Under the pieces are notes generated by a model. That model worked only from the letters and a program-made list of their open reading frames with translations. It ran no database searches and was not told where the DNA came from. From Onthophagus taurus (lineage: Eukaryota > Arthropoda > Insecta > Coleoptera > Scarabaeidae), in the NCBI RefSeq assembly GCF_036711975.1, contig NC_091966.1, positions 39,625,501 to 39,689,500 of the forward strand: 64,000 bases of DNA. The letters are read 5' to 3'. Both the position numbers and the translations under genes were made by a program. Position 1 is the first letter of the stretch, and every line of letters starts with the position of its first letter. Below are positions 12,701-26,200 of the stretch, in pieces.

Positions 12701-15700
12701 AACGAATTAGATTTAATTCAATTTAACTCACTGATAAAGTCGTTTCATTACAGCCGAATGAAACTTATTCGTTCGACTATATTCTATCCTTAAAAGTACA
12801 TCAGACACTCTCCCGCTTGTAAAACGCAAGCTGACAAACATTAAGCTGAGCAAACGATTTGTTACTGATACGACAAAATCGCATTTATTAATTAGGGCGT
12901 TTCTGTGTGCGTCTAGTTCCAAGGTACAATATAACCCGATTATTTTTGTGATGTAAAAAACGTATTCGAATTCGTATTTTACGTTTTCCGGGTGCGCTGA
13001 AAAGTAATCTGCCATTGCCATAACATGTCTTTGGATCGATTTTATGAAAATGACGCGATCCCAACATTTTCCAGAATCTTTTTTAAGAAATCTAAAAGAA
13101 GGATTTATATTAAAAAAATTGTTTTGGGTATAGTTTTTGTTGATAATAACAACAAATTAATTTGCATTATAATTGATTGACAATTATAGTTGAGACATTA
13201 AAGCAATTGGTGAAGTTCTAAAAAACGCTAGACGAATGAAAAGATTAAAAAAAAATCTGCTGATCTCCAAAATAATGAGAAACACGTTTGAATGCACGCA
13301 GCCATCAAAAATTACCTTATTGAAACGTATATCTAATACGAAGGTTTAACATACAAGACTGTAAGAGAATCTTAGAGGGACGAGGTGCGATTGCGATATA
13401 TTGCAACGCCTCGGCTTATATTAAAGCAAAAATATGTGGCGCCATCTGCTAAAGCCGAGGTTGCTTGTGGTTGAGGCTGAATTGCTACCATTACAATACA
13501 ATGTTGGGTGCAGCGCCACGGCCGCAAGCAACCTCGACTTAAATTAAAACCAAAATGTATGATGAGGTTGTTTGCGGCCAATTGCTACCATTTCAATACA
13601 ATTCAGTCAATAGCACATAGAAGATAGTGCGAGAAGTGAACTTCATAACAATATTAAATAATAAAGACCTCAAGTGATTTTGTGTTCTTCCTACACTTTA
13701 TGTTTAGGAAAGTGATACTAAAACGCCTCCCACTTCAATCTCAATATTCAAAGACGTAAATCGAAAAGTGTGAAGCTGTCGGATATGTCGTACCTTATGT
13801 CACAAATTTTTTAGTATTACTTTGTCTTGTTCAGTCTTATTGCACTTGCTATCTTGCTTGTTCATTGCACATATCGAGTTATTCTTCGTTCTATTTGTGT
13901 ATTTAATTTTATTTGATAATTTGCGATTGCGATAGGCTGTCTATTTTAAAAGAGAATGTAATTCCGTTTCCATTGTATGTAGAAAAAAGGATCATGTGTT
14001 TCAACACATAAAAACGAACAAGCAGGCGAAAAATAGCGATCCATTAAAAAGAGTGTTTGCGGAGGAGTTATGTGAGGCGTTTTTGGCGTTAAACATTCCA
14101 TTAGAAAAATTGAAAAATCCTATGTTGATGAAGAACCTTACGGAAATATAATATACCAAAACTATACAGGGTGAGTCAGAAAGAATGGGAAATCCGAATA
14201 CCGGAGATACTAGACACCAAAATATGATGATTTAGCCTAACATCTCTTATACAATTATAAAAGAAAAGCTGAAAGTTAAATTAGATACTAGATACTTCTC
14301 GTTTGATAAATCAAATCATAAGCTTTTTAGCTGTTGAGTTACGACCAATAAGAGCTACAAATCACAAAGAGCATTCAATTTTATATAAAAAAGGTACTCT
14401 TATCTAAATTATCTAAGTCTATTGATTTTCGATAAATTTTTTATTTTTTAACATAAGCAAAGTTGGCTTATTTTTCCGCTCATGTTTCGACAATTGATTT
14501 AATTTCCGTGTGCAATAACCATTTTTACCAACAATAAAGTTATTACCAACTTGAAAATGCTAACGACATAATGAGTTTTCTAATTGTGAAAGGAAGATAT
14601 GATTTGTTGTTTTGCTCAAACCAATTTTAATAATTTAGTAGCACTTTGGGCTGCTGCTCGGCCAAAAAAATTAGCGTAAACGAAGAAGAAGAGTTGCAGA
14701 AAATCCATTGTGCCCACTTTTTAGAAAACAAATTACGCGAAAATGAATATTTTCTTGACAAGATTCTGTTCACTGATGAAGTTTACAAGACGGGCCATTC
14801 ATATTTCTCATGCTCGAAAATATATAACTACCAAATTTTATGTTTCGAAATAAGAATTTAACTTTCAACACCCTGTGCCTTGAAAGCCAACGATATTTGT
14901 ATAAGAGATGTTAGGTTAAATCGTCATATTTTGGTGTCTAGTGTCTTCAGTATAAGGCTTATTGTAAAAGAAAATCCTGGTAAAGTCCTTTTATTTATTT
15001 CTGATGCAGCAGCATATACAGGGTGTGTCAAATGTCTGAAATATAACCAATAACTTTGCCATTTGCAGTTTTAAAGAAAAATGTTTCAAATAAAAGTTTC
15101 TTTATTAATTGTGGCGTATTTTTTGGCGATATTTGCTTGTTTACATTGTTTTTTGTTTCGTTGCTATGGCAACCAACATTGTCATTTTAAATGGGATGCA
15201 TATGTTTTTTTTGCATACTTTGATAGAGGATAAGTCCCTCTATACCATGATCATATCAAATCATATGGTCGTATAAGAAAAAAATCGAGAAATAAGAAAT
15301 TTTTTTAATATTTTGGATACTGTGGATTGTGTAATTTGTGTATCCGGGTAAATATTATTGAACAGTGTATACAAACTTCACTTTGAGTGCATTTTCTATC
15401 ACCGGCATTAATATTTGGATTCTTTGTCGTTCGCTTAATTGCGCCATATTTGTTTAAACTGTCAATTTTTTGACATTTAAAGCTGTCAACGGCGCTACTT
15501 CGGCGCCTACTTTGATTGTAATTTGCTGATTTAATGTTTTCAGAGAACGCATTTTTCACGATTTTTTTCTTATACAACCATATGATTTAATATGTTCATC
15601 GCGTAGAGGGATTTATCTTCTATCATAATATGCAAAAAAACATATGCATCCCATTTAAAATAATAATGTTGGTTGCCATAGCAACGAAACAAAAACAATG

Positions 15701-18700
15701 TAAACAAGCAAATATCGCCAAAAAATGCACCACAATTAATAAAGAAACTTTTATTTTAACATTTTTCTTTAAAACCGCAAATGGCGAAGTTATTGGCTAT
15801 ATTCCAGAAATTTGAGACACCTGTACATTGATAGTAATTAAAGACAATATATCAAAATTTGCTGCATGTAACGTGTATTGTTCCTGGTCTCTATCAATTG
15901 TGTGAGTTTGTCAGAGATTATTTTTCAGATGTCCACAAACGAGTGTCAATATATAGAGAACTATGTGAAAATTTACCTCTTCCTCCGTCACCAGTTATCA
16001 CACGATAAGTAACATGAATTGAAGCTTGTGTATTTTACGCAAACAATTTTGAAAGCATTAAAAACTGCATTTTACATATAAGGAATGATGCAGCAAGCAT
16101 TATACAATGCTTAAGAAAGAAATTATTCAAAAGTCAAATTTGCATGAACAGTTTAAATATACAGGGTCGCTGATATGTATGGAAACGATCGGTTATCTCC
16201 TAATATAAGATAGCTAGCGAAAAATGTTAAGATACAAAAGTTTTAGTTTTTTTTAAAATCTATTACAATAAAAATTAAGTATACAGAATCAGTCAAAAAG
16301 TTATGACGAAACAAAGTTACGTTTTCTTTAATGGAACACCCTGTATATTATTCCATATTTCGGTTCATCTCGAAATTCTAAACAAAATTTATGTAGCATA
16401 TCATAAACCTAAACTTAACCGTTTTCTAGATATTGAACTTTGAAAATCACTCTTATAAATTACACAAAAATATTTTAGTCGATAATGTTCATCATTAATC
16501 AAGTTACCTTTGAAAGTTTCTCATCTCCATAGCAACGCAGTGACATAACACATGTCAAAAATACAAAAATACTTTAGTTACGTCACTATTTAGGAAAATT
16601 CGTACATTTTTAAAAGCTGATATCTGAATCTACATGAATTTTGTTTAGAATTTTGAGATGAGTTGAAATATGGAATAATATACAGAATATACTTTGTTTC
16701 GTCATAACTTTTTGACTGATCCTGTATACTTAATATGTTTTTATTGTAATAGATTTTAAAAAACACTAAAACTTTTGTATCTTAACATTTTTATAACCGA
16801 CCGTTTCCATACATATCAGCGACCCTGTATAACGACAATTTTTCAAAATTAACCATGAAAATAAAATATATCTTTGTTGGAAGAATTTAAACAAATTCCT
16901 GGAGAATTTGGAATTTTATTTAACAATAAAATTCGAGATGTGTATAACAAAAATCCAGATTTGAACATCATTCAGCAACTATCAAATAAAAATATAAAGG
17001 ATGAACTTAAAGATAAATATGAATCTTTACTGCCATATTTTAACTATACTTTGCTGACTAGACTTTTTCAGATACACATTTAGAAATGATTGTTTTACTT
17101 TGTGTAAACAGCAATTATAAATTTAATAAATGAAGAATACATTTCGTATTTTTATATTATTCGTATTCTTCCCTAAGGTACGCTTTTCGAAATTCAATTT
17201 TGAAACGTATTTATAATAGAGTGATCAAAAGCGGCAAATGGTACGTTCTTGTGGAGGAGCGCACATTTCCTAAACTGTCTGGGAACTGGTTATGAGACAA
17301 CCATGTCAATGGTTATCATTTTTTCCCATTACTTATAACTTAAACCAACTCAACAAGTAAGGGTTTTGTTTAATACAGTTATTATTACCAAATGAAGAGC
17401 TTATAAGTATAATAATATAAGCACAAAGACCAGCACAAAGCTATGTTGTGCTGGTATTAATAACAAACACTTCTTTTTCGACTTTTTCTTGGTTTTATCA
17501 CTACAAAACAATTCAACAACCTGTTCCCTCAAATAAGTGTTCTCCAATGACCAAGTGTTAATAGTTTTCTAAACCCAGATCAACTAGTTATACTTAGACA
17601 TGAAGGCGCATATTTCAGTATGCATCTCATAAAAGTTTTCTTAGGTAATGTCCAATAAATTTGAAATGAATCTAATTTCAATCTTGAGTTAAACATAACC
17701 TTATCATTCAGCTTCTCTATTTTAATCCTACACTTAAGATTGATCACTGCTAAGTTTTGTCAAGACTTCATCTTAATCTTTTCACATCAAAAAAACAATT
17801 AACAAATGTAAACACCACTCTTAAGGTAAATACCTAATTTCATCTTGAAAACATCCACAATCTCTTGCATTGTGTATTAAAATCATGTACTTTCTTTTCT
17901 TATTAAATATTATGAAAATTGCAATCACTCAGAAAGATGCATCTATATATTAACCCAATCATGGTGATAATTTAATGTTATTCTTAATTTATATAAATGC
18001 AGATGAAAGATAATGCAATCACAAACATCAATCAAAGTATAATTCAAAAAAGGCATATTAAGTTTTCATTAAAATAATTTGGTTCTATTTGATTTATTTA
18101 AAATTACCAGGTCAAATAGGTTTGGGGCTCAATCCTAAAATAGAAAACTAAGTTATGAATAACAATATCAGTAAATGTTTCATTTTGTAGGAATGTTCCA
18201 ACAAATTGCTCTGATAATGAAATTCTTTTGGTTCTGCTTCAAAACCTCGTATCAATTCTAACACCAATCATAAAATGAATCATTGTAATGGAATTTTTCA
18301 CCTCTCTGCTCTTACAAATTGTTGAGTTGGAGAAATACAGCAAATAATTTATTGTAAAGTCAAGAAAATGAAGATCTTGTCTATTATTGCATATCACATC
18401 ATTCCTTTTAGTTCTGAAATCAATCTGTTTTCTTTAAATCAATCAGATTATTACGAGTTTTTAAGAAAATCAAAAGCTTTTAGATTGAATTTTTGGATTA
18501 ATTTTCATAAATTACTTACTTTGAATATTTTTTTAATATACTCAAAAACGTTTTAATATCTCTAGAGCTTGTACATTCCATTAATGATGATAGAATATCA
18601 TTATTCCAAGCCTCTAATTGGGGTAAAGTAGTCTTTTCTGTAGCTAAAACAAAAAAAAATTTAAACCAATAATTTATAATTCTATTTCCTTAATATTTTA

Positions 18701-18781
18701 TTTACCAAGATTAGGAACTTGATCGATATCCACTTCGACTTTAACCGGTTTAGGTTGTGGAAATTTTTTGTGTATATCCAT
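6761..18781 (-). CDS. Large acidic orphan protein, about 2123 aa, six exons
   Basis: Exons on the minus strand that join in phase are 18781-18706, 18643-18520, 13091-12732, 12675-12336, 12281-12111 and 12061-6761; all five introns are GT-AG. The start is the ATG at 18781 (MDIHKKFPQPKPVKVEVDID). Residues about 25-300 look folded and helical. After about residue 305 the protein is dominated by Ser/Glu/Asp-rich low complexity with Lys-rich clusters (KKDKKSKKIKDKSKS, KNKKRRK). A better-ordered block lies near residues 880-1000 (FWDAAVQLELLTSAELRKYNVW), and another near 1900-2050 ends before a proline-rich tail (EPPPPYTPSPLPPPP). The composition suggests a nuclear or chromatin-associated scaffold, but I do not recognise the family. 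Intron 2 is about 5.4 kb and full of transposons, while the other introns are 50-63 bases. The gene diverges from Arp3. Confidence 0.75.
13370..13610. repeat. Dispersed copies of the CCTCGG/CGCAAGC satellite core
   Basis: In gene-1 intron 2, phrases such as CGCCACGGCCGCAAGCAACC, GCCGAGGTTGCTTG and GAGGTTGTTTGCGGCC are degraded direct and inverted versions of the GC-rich core of the 93-bp satellite at 59-60 kb. They are spaced by AT-rich spacers, with AATTGCTACCAT present twice. The flanks differ from those of the satellite. Confidence 0.6.
14166..14945. mobile_element. TA-target inverted-repeat element with transposase relic
   Basis: The left end reads TATA-CAGGGTGAGTCAG. A left-arm phrase (ACACCAAAATATGATGATTT then AACATCTCTTATACAA) returns inverted at about 14895-14940. 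Inside, 14646-14861 encodes DKILFTDEVYKTGHSYFSC, which resembles the second-aspartate region of Tc1/mariner transposases. The right terminus is truncated: the expected CACCCTG end is absent after 14945. Confidence 0.6.
15019..15823. mobile_element. Tc1/mariner-type foldback element, family A copy 1
   Basis: The ends CAGGGTGTGTCAAATGTCTG and CAGAAATTTGAGACACCTG are inverted and TA flanks both sides. The arms are long, about 280 bases each, with matched phrases such as AAATAAAAGTTTCTTTATTA. The centre, read on the minus strand (15305-15470), encodes [14 protein letters not shown] followed by a degraded helix-turn-helix, the N-terminus of a Tc1/mariner-like transposase. It is a deletion derivative of an autonomous element. 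Copy 2 is at 23962-24906. Confidence 0.8.
16162..16827. mobile_element. Foldback element (666 bp) with TA target duplication
   Basis: Left end CAGGGTCGCTGATATGTATG and right end CATACATATCAGCGACCCTG are perfect inverted copies flanked by TA. The arms run for roughly 270 bases and include an internal second boundary (ACCCTGTATATTATTCCATA). There is no transposase, and the element interrupts the transposon protein relic in this intron. Confidence 0.85.
17091..18519. other. Rest of gene-1 intron 2, no supported feature
   Basis: This is AT-rich intronic sequence and I recognise nothing firm in it. AAAGCGGCAAATGG at about 17229 could be a transposon terminal fragment belonging to the relic to its left, but its partner was not found. 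Confidence 0.4.
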
Positions 18782-20286
18782 GATTAAAATTGTTCTTATA
18801 ACCTAGTAACGAAACATAAACAAAACGATAGCCCCCTTTTTAAAAGTCTTCTAATCTCTTCTTAGTAACTCTCACAGAGTTTTAAACCACATTGTTTATT
18901 TAAATTTCATTTAGTTGAGTAAAAACGAGTTGCGCGAAAGACAATTCGTAAATGTATCGTCCAGAAAATACTGAAAAGCACAAAATAAGAAGTAAATACC
19001 CAAACGGGTCACAACAAAAATGGCGCTACGAAAACCAACACCGTTTGTATTAATAAAGCGACGCTAACGCGACACGGAATTTTAACCCTCTGAGTTGTTA
19101 CACTAACGGAATTGGTTTAGTTCAACTCGAAATACTTTACAATAAACTTTAAGCACTTTATTTAAACCCATCTTTGATGAACACTTGGTAATCGCGAGTG
19201 AGAGCGGTTGCCATAATTGTATAACTAAAAACCAATGACCTATCGTTTTACCTCGACGATGGAAAAGGTACCTCTGTCTTTGTCTAACATAAAAAAATCG
19301 TATCTGCTTTCTCTTTTTATTTATTACTCGCTACGGAAATATGTTCCATGTCTATTCACCAACTTTAAAAAATTAAACTCCAACATTCCCTAAATAAAAT
19401 TAAAAATGATAATACATTTTATTTTTTAATTATTTTAAGATTAAATAATTTAAATTCTTTAAAAGTCGCAAACTGAGTTATATTATTGCCTTTAAGATTA
19501 ATAACAATCAATAAAGCATCATTTGTGCAGGGCGAAATTCCTGGAAAATGTTTACCTGGAAATCAATAAGCACTTCAATTTTTAATGCGCATGCAAAATA
19601 TGTGGGCGAATTTCTTTGTTGAATTGTAAAATCGTAACATATTAATAAAAGAATTAATAAAATGATTCAAATTAAGTAATCGATTCATGCTCAGTTAAAA
19701 TTATAATAAAAATATTTTTAAATTTAAATTTTTAGTTTAGGCGCCATCTTTTGTGTATATTAAAAACTTTACAGATTACTACTTTTTTTTTTAAACGCAA
19801 AATTAAAAATATTTTAAGTTTACTTTAGATATAATTTGTTGTATAAACGTTAAGTAAATATTAAATTTGATTTGAAATACTGAAATCGATGATTCGATAA
19901 ATATAAGTTTTGAAGGAGGGGTCGATGATTTCTCATTTCCGTTTATAGATAAAAATTTTCCTTTTTACAATTTAGATTAACTCAGTGTGTAAGAATTACA
20001 TTACACGAAGTGGTGATATATTTTATGTTTTATCATTATTAATTTTATTGTTAAATTTAATGAATTAGTAAAATTAATTCGTTAAGATTTGAATCTGGCG
20101 CGTTAGTGTAAATTGAAACGAGAAAAATCCCTATTATAAAAACGTCAAAACTTACTAAACCAAACCCCAGTAATCTCAACAAAAATTTGTCACTGTTTTG
20201 TAGGTGTGGTATAGGTGTTTTATTTGCGTTCGGTACCGTTTAAATCATTAGTGTGGCCCTGTAGTAGTTAAAATTCAACGCCTAAA
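18782..20286. promoter_or_regulatory. Divergent intergenic region between gene 1 and Arp3
   Basis: Both genes start outward from this 1.5-kb stretch, so it should contain both promoters and 5' UTRs. There is no TATA box at a convincing distance from either ATG. The bases immediately before the Arp3 ATG (GCCTAAAATG) have A at -3, a favourable context. I see no transposon here, unlike the neighbouring introns. Confidence 0.45.
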
Positions 20287-23200
20287 ATGAACTCGAGACT
20301 ACCGGCGTGCGTTATCGACGTCGGAACCGGGTGAGTCCCTAAAAAATCGACCCAACCTCATAGAACATAACCTAAATTTTCCTTGTTTTTTTGACGTTAA
20401 TCCCATTTCAGTTACACCAAATTAGGGTTTGCGGCCAACAAGGAGCCCCAATTTATTATTCCCTCAGCAATTGGCATCAAGGAAACCGCAAAAGTCGGTG
20501 ACCAATCCAGTAGGCGTCTTTGTAAAGGAGTTGAGGATTTAGATTTTTACATCGGAGATGAAGCTTTTGATGCTACAGGATATTCAGTTAAAGTAATTAT
20601 TTAAAGAAAAATTCAAGGATCATGATGTGGCTTAAAAATCGACGATTTGAAATGTGAAATGACCCAAAAAAAGGGTGATAATAAAAAGAGTGTGTGGAGA
20701 AGTGTAGAACATACTGAAAAATCACATTAAAGTTTTGATGTGACGTCATAAGCAATGTTAACCATGCATTTTCCTATTGTATCTATAAATTGTTTATTTT
20801 ATAGCACACAAAATTAATCTATATAAACTTAAAAGTAAAGTTATTTTCACTAAACTAGGTTAGATTACAGCATATACAGGGTGATTCATATAAGAACCAA
20901 CATAGAATGGAGACATGTAGAGGACAATAAATTAAGATGATTTAACCCAATTTACCTTTATACTAAGTTGTACCCCTGAGGAGTTAAAAGCCTTCAAGGT
21001 TGGGGCTTAAATTTTGAAAACATTCAATGTCTTTGTAATAAAATATGATGTAGGTAAAAGTACTACATTAAGCTAGAAAAACCAAATTTGATATACAGGG
21101 TGGTTCAGTTTTTAATCAAGCTGTCAAAGTTGAGCCAAAAATTTACATTTTGTTTTGTATTTTGGCTGTAAGTAAACCATAGAATTTGAAACTTTGTGTG
21201 TATTTAGTACTGGTTAAGACCTTATTTTCAAGCATACCTTAAAGTTATCTAGCGCCCTCTAAGGGTGTGAAGTTCACCACCCCCTTAATTTTTTTTATAA
21301 GAACTTTTTAACGCTATGGAATATTAACATAAAAAAATATGGGTTGTAAAGCTCATTCTTTAGTGGTACTTTTTTGTCTTTTTAGTATTTTCCTTAAAGT
21401 TAATAGTTTCTGTGTAAAAAAATAAAATGTCGTGCCATGTACCGGTGTTTACCGCCATGTTTAGCTAAAATTATTCTAAAAATTGGCTCTGAATACTTGT
21501 AGGTTTCATTTACAGTGAATCCTCATAATTGTTGATGATTATTAATAATTTTTGACTATTATTAAGCAAGAGTATCAATTTTTTAATATTGTTTAAAACA
21601 ACGTAATTTGTTCAGACATACAATCATCTTATTTATGGTTTTTCTTATGAAAATCATAATTAATTGGTGTTATTTAATTAGTAGTAAATCCTAGTAAGTG
21701 CACAACTTCCATAGCCGGCTATAAAGAACAATTTTCTTTTAATAATAGCAGCGCTTTCCAGTACAATGTAGCATCTTTTTTTTTACACTAAAACTATTAT
21801 CTGTAAGGAAAAAACTAACGGGACAAAAAAGTACCAATAATGAATAAGCTTTACAATCCATATTTTTTTATGCTAATATTCCATGGCGTTAAAAAATTGG
21901 TATAAAAAATCAAAGATCTTGTGAATTTCATCCCCTTAGACGGCGCTAGGGAAGTTTAAGGTATGGTTGAAAATAAGGTAGTACATACATGCAAAATTTC
22001 AAATTCTACGGTTTACTTATACCCGAAATAAAAGATAAAATATAAATTTTTGGCTCAACTTTGACAGCTGATAGATCGAAACCAAAAGAGTTATGTTTAT
22101 ATAAAAAGCTTGTTATTTTGGCAAATACTACGTCCTAGTAAAGTTTCCCAATTAAAAAGTTAACCACCCTGTATGTTATGGGTATACCAAGGGTATTAAT
22201 TGGTAGCAAGTTGAGGTTCCCTAAATTTTGATACACTTTTTTAATCTTTTGGCGGATTTAATACATTATTACCTCATTTCATGTGGAATTATTTCTGAAA
22301 CTTTTTTTATTCTTATTATTTTCTAAAAAAATTTCTTATATGTCATGTTTGACGTATAATTTCATAGCCGACTATTGAATTTTTGATGATTTAAGTAACA
22401 TTCATGAAATACGTGCCTTTAATGGGGCCGTTACCTTCAATCGAATAGAAAGACCGTCTTTCAAAAAAATCGATAAACTATGTAAAAATAGAAAGATTGG
22501 TAACATTTTCAGATCCTAAAATTGTTTTTAATTTTTGCAATAATTAATATTAAAATTCAAAATCCCCTCTATAAAAGCTTTGCTGACGTTTATGAAGTTT
22601 TCGCGTAAGATCAAGAAGACACAAACCTGCATCGTTCGGATCTCTTTCTAACGCATAAGATTCTCGTGGCATCTCGCTCATACACCTTTTATTGATTTTT
22701 ATTTCAACCAATCCCGTGCGAAACGACGGTGACGACTTCAAAGTTTTTTCAAATTTACATTATTTCTTTTTTGGAAAAACTAAAGCCCACTTTAAAAAAT
22801 AAAAAAATATATTAGTCTTCAATTTTGCTCAGCTAACGAATAAAAAAAAATGTGTAACGGCCCTATTATTCGGTTTTTTATGAAAACTACAAAGTTTTTA
22901 AAAAAATAATAAGAGTAAAAAACGTTTTAGAATTAAATTCCACATGTAATAAGGTAATAATGTATCAAATCCGCTAAAAGGTTAAAGTAGAATAGGTGAA
23001 TCCGAATGTAACGTTTAAATCTCCCCTCTTCCTTACTCCCCTCTAAAAGGATATGTCGCATCTAGGTGACAAAGAATCGAGTATCTATCCGTGCAAAAAG
23101 TCAAGGCCCCTCTTGACCCTATCGACCTTAGAGATCGATATCTTCGCAACCGCTCGATAAAAAAAATTGCGACAAAGTTTGTTGTAATCACTGAACATTT

Positions 23201-26200
23201 CTACATAACATACGTTAATTTGAAAATTTTCGGATCCACGGTTTTCTTTTTATCGCGAGTTAAATGAAAAACGTACCCGATTTTTTACGATACCGGCAAC
23301 TTTGTCTTAGACAGGACGTCGTACATTATTTCTTTATGTAGATAAGATAAAGGCGCGACGTACTGTCTGGTACGCACCATCTGTTCCAATTGGACGGAAC
23401 CCTCCTCTCCCCGCATAACTTACTTCTGTTTCTCTTTAATTTGTAATTCCATTAAATCACTCTTAAAAAAAATTAGGGAGCCCTAATTTTGAAAAACTGA
23501 TAACGGAATTCGACAACCGACATTATTTGACATATTTTGATAAAAACCGCGTTAAAATCCGCCAGGTCGTTTTCGAAATAACCGCATCCTATTAAACCGC
23601 GATTTTCCGCGAAATTATATGGAATATCGAAAAAAAAAATATGCCCCACATTAAGAACACATCGGTTTACCACTAGTTCAAATTTTTTTTCGTCAAATAG
23701 TTTTGGAGAAAAAAATCGCAAAGTAGACAAAGTTGCTGGCACTCTTAAAAATCGGGTAGTTTTTTCACTTAACTCGCGGTAAAAGAAAAACCACGGACCC
23801 GAAAATTTCCAAATTAACATGTGATACGCAGAAAAGTTCACTGATTACAATAAACTTTATCGTAATTTTTTCCATCGAGCGGTTACGAAGATATCGATCT
23901 CTAAAGTGAGGAACCTTAACTTTTTGCACGGATAGTAGTAGTGTTTTGGCAGCAGTATATACAGGTGTGTCAAATGTCTGGAATATAGCCATTTGACGCC
24001 ATTTGTGGTTTTAAAGAAGCATGTTTCAAATAAAAGTATCATTATTAATCGTGACGCATTCTTTGTCGGTATTTATTTGTTTGTATTGTTTTTTGTTTCG
24101 TTGCTATGGCAACCAATATTGTTATTTTAAATGGGATGCTTATATTTTTTTTGCATACTTTGACAGAGGATCGGTCCCTCTATACGATGAACATATCAAA
24201 TCATATGGTTGTATAAGAAAAAAAATCGAGAAAAATGCGTTTTCTGAAAATATTAAATCAGTAAATTACAATCAAAGTAGGATAACGCCGTTGACAGCTA
24301 TAAATGTCAAAAAAATGATAGTTTTAACAATTATGAATAATTAATAATGTCTCGGTACGGTGACACACATTTAATGTAGTTTCGACATTGGTAGCTATCT
24401 TCTGCCGTCCACTTTTTAGAAGGTTTTTAACACTTCCGGTGTTAAGGAATTTTTGTAATACTGTGGATTGTGTATAATCCGGGTAAATATTATTGAACAG
24501 TGTACAAACTTCACTTTGAGTGCGTTTTCTATCACCGTACCCATACAGCATTAATATTTGGATTCTTTGTCGTTCGCTTAATTGCGCCATATTTATTTAA
24601 ACTGTCACTTTTTGACATTTAAAACTGTCAACGGCGCTATTTCGACTTTGATTGTAATTTGCTGATTTAATATTTTCAGAGAACACATTTTTTCTTGAGA
24701 GGGATTTATCTTCTATCAAAATATACAAAAGAAACATATGCATCCCATTTAAAATAACAATGTTGGTTGCCATAGCAACGAAACAAAACACAATGTAAAC
24801 AATATATGCGCCACAATTAATAAAGAAACGTTTATCTGAAACATTTTTTTTTAAAACCACAAATGGCGAAATTATTGGCTATATTCCAGACATTTGACAC
24901 ACCCTATATATATAGCCTTCTGAAAGCATTAAATAGCCTTTGCCAACAATATCTAGCTTTCTCCAGGCAATTAGTAGTCTTTCCAACAATATTTAGCATT
25001 CTGAAAGTAGTTAATAGTCTTTTGAAAACAGTATCTTGTCTTTCCAAGCAGATAATAGTTTCCCCCAGCAGTATTTGGTGTTCTCCAAGTAAGTTGTAAT
25101 CTTTTCTAGTAGTATACGGGTAATTAAAATCAGAAACCATAAGAGATACAGTCATGACATTTTTCATAAAAAGTTGCCTTAAGAATGTTTTTTCAGATTC
25201 ACGAAAGAACGAAAAATTAAGAAGTTATAGGCAATACACAAAAAAGTAATTTTTTTGTTTTTCGGTCATATTTTAAAAACTAAAACGGCTAGATCCAAAA
25301 ACATAGTTGAAAAATGATGAGCTCTAAGATACGCAACTTTACCCCCATTTAACCATTTCTATATCTCTTATGATTTCTGAGATCCGAATGGTGGGGGTCG
25401 AATTTGAATTACCCTGTATAGCGCTCTGAAAGTAAGTAGTCTTATGGAAGCAGTATCTCGCCTTACCAATCAGTTTGTAGTTGTTTGTTAGCACTATCTG
25501 GACTTCTCCAAGCAGATTATAATCTTTTCCACCAGTATCTAGTATTTTGGGAGCAGTAGGTACCTTTTTTGGACAGCATATCTCTTCTTTCCAAGTAGTT
25601 ATTAGTCTTTTCCAGTAATATTTAGCATTCTGGCAGCATTAGGTAGCTTTTTGGGAAGCATATCTCTTCTTTCCAAGCAGTTATTAGTTTTTTCCAGTAG
25701 TATTTAGCATTCTGGCAGCATTATATAGCTTTTTGTTAAGCATATCTCTTCTTTCCAAGCAGTTATTAGTCTTTTCCAGCAGTATCTAACATTCTGGAAG
25801 CGGTAGGTAGCTTTTTGGAAAGCATATCTCTCTTCCAAACAATTATTAAAGTCTTTGAAAATGCAATAAGTGATCTTGGAAGCAGTATTCCGCCTGTCCA
25901 AGTAGGTCAAAACCTTTAACAGCAGTGTTTAGCGTCCTGGAAGCAATAGGTATTATTTTGAAAACAGTATTTAGTCTTTTCCAAGTAAGTTGTGGTCTTT
26001 TTCTGCAGTATCTAGCATTTTAAAAGCAGTATGTAACTTTTTGAAATAGTATTTCTTCTTTCCAACCAGTTTTTAGTCTTTTACTAGCAGTATTTAATCT
26101 TCTGATTACAATAATTAGTCTTTTGCCAACAGTATCTAGCATTCAGGAACCAATAAGTTAAAGTAGGACATCAGGTATAGATTTTATATTATATTTCACC

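Larger units (their letters stand above)
13965..17090 (+). pseudogene. Degenerate DNA-transposon (hAT-like) protein gene split into four pieces
   Basis: Four plus-strand pieces read as one degraded protein. 13975-14160 gives HVFQHIKTNKQAKNSDPL and ELCEAFLALNIPLEKLKNP, a BED-finger-like start. 14946-15018 gives ENPGKVLLFISDAAAY. 15824-16161 gives LLHVTCIVPGLYQLCEFVRD and LPLPPSPVITR. 16828-17085 gives LEEFKQIPGEFGILF. The gaps are filled by three inverted-repeat elements. The order and the motifs HVTC.. and PLPP.PVITR fit a transposase-like family common in insect genomes. The hAT label is inference. It is not part of the host gene and lies antisense in gene-1 intron 2. Confidence 0.55.
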
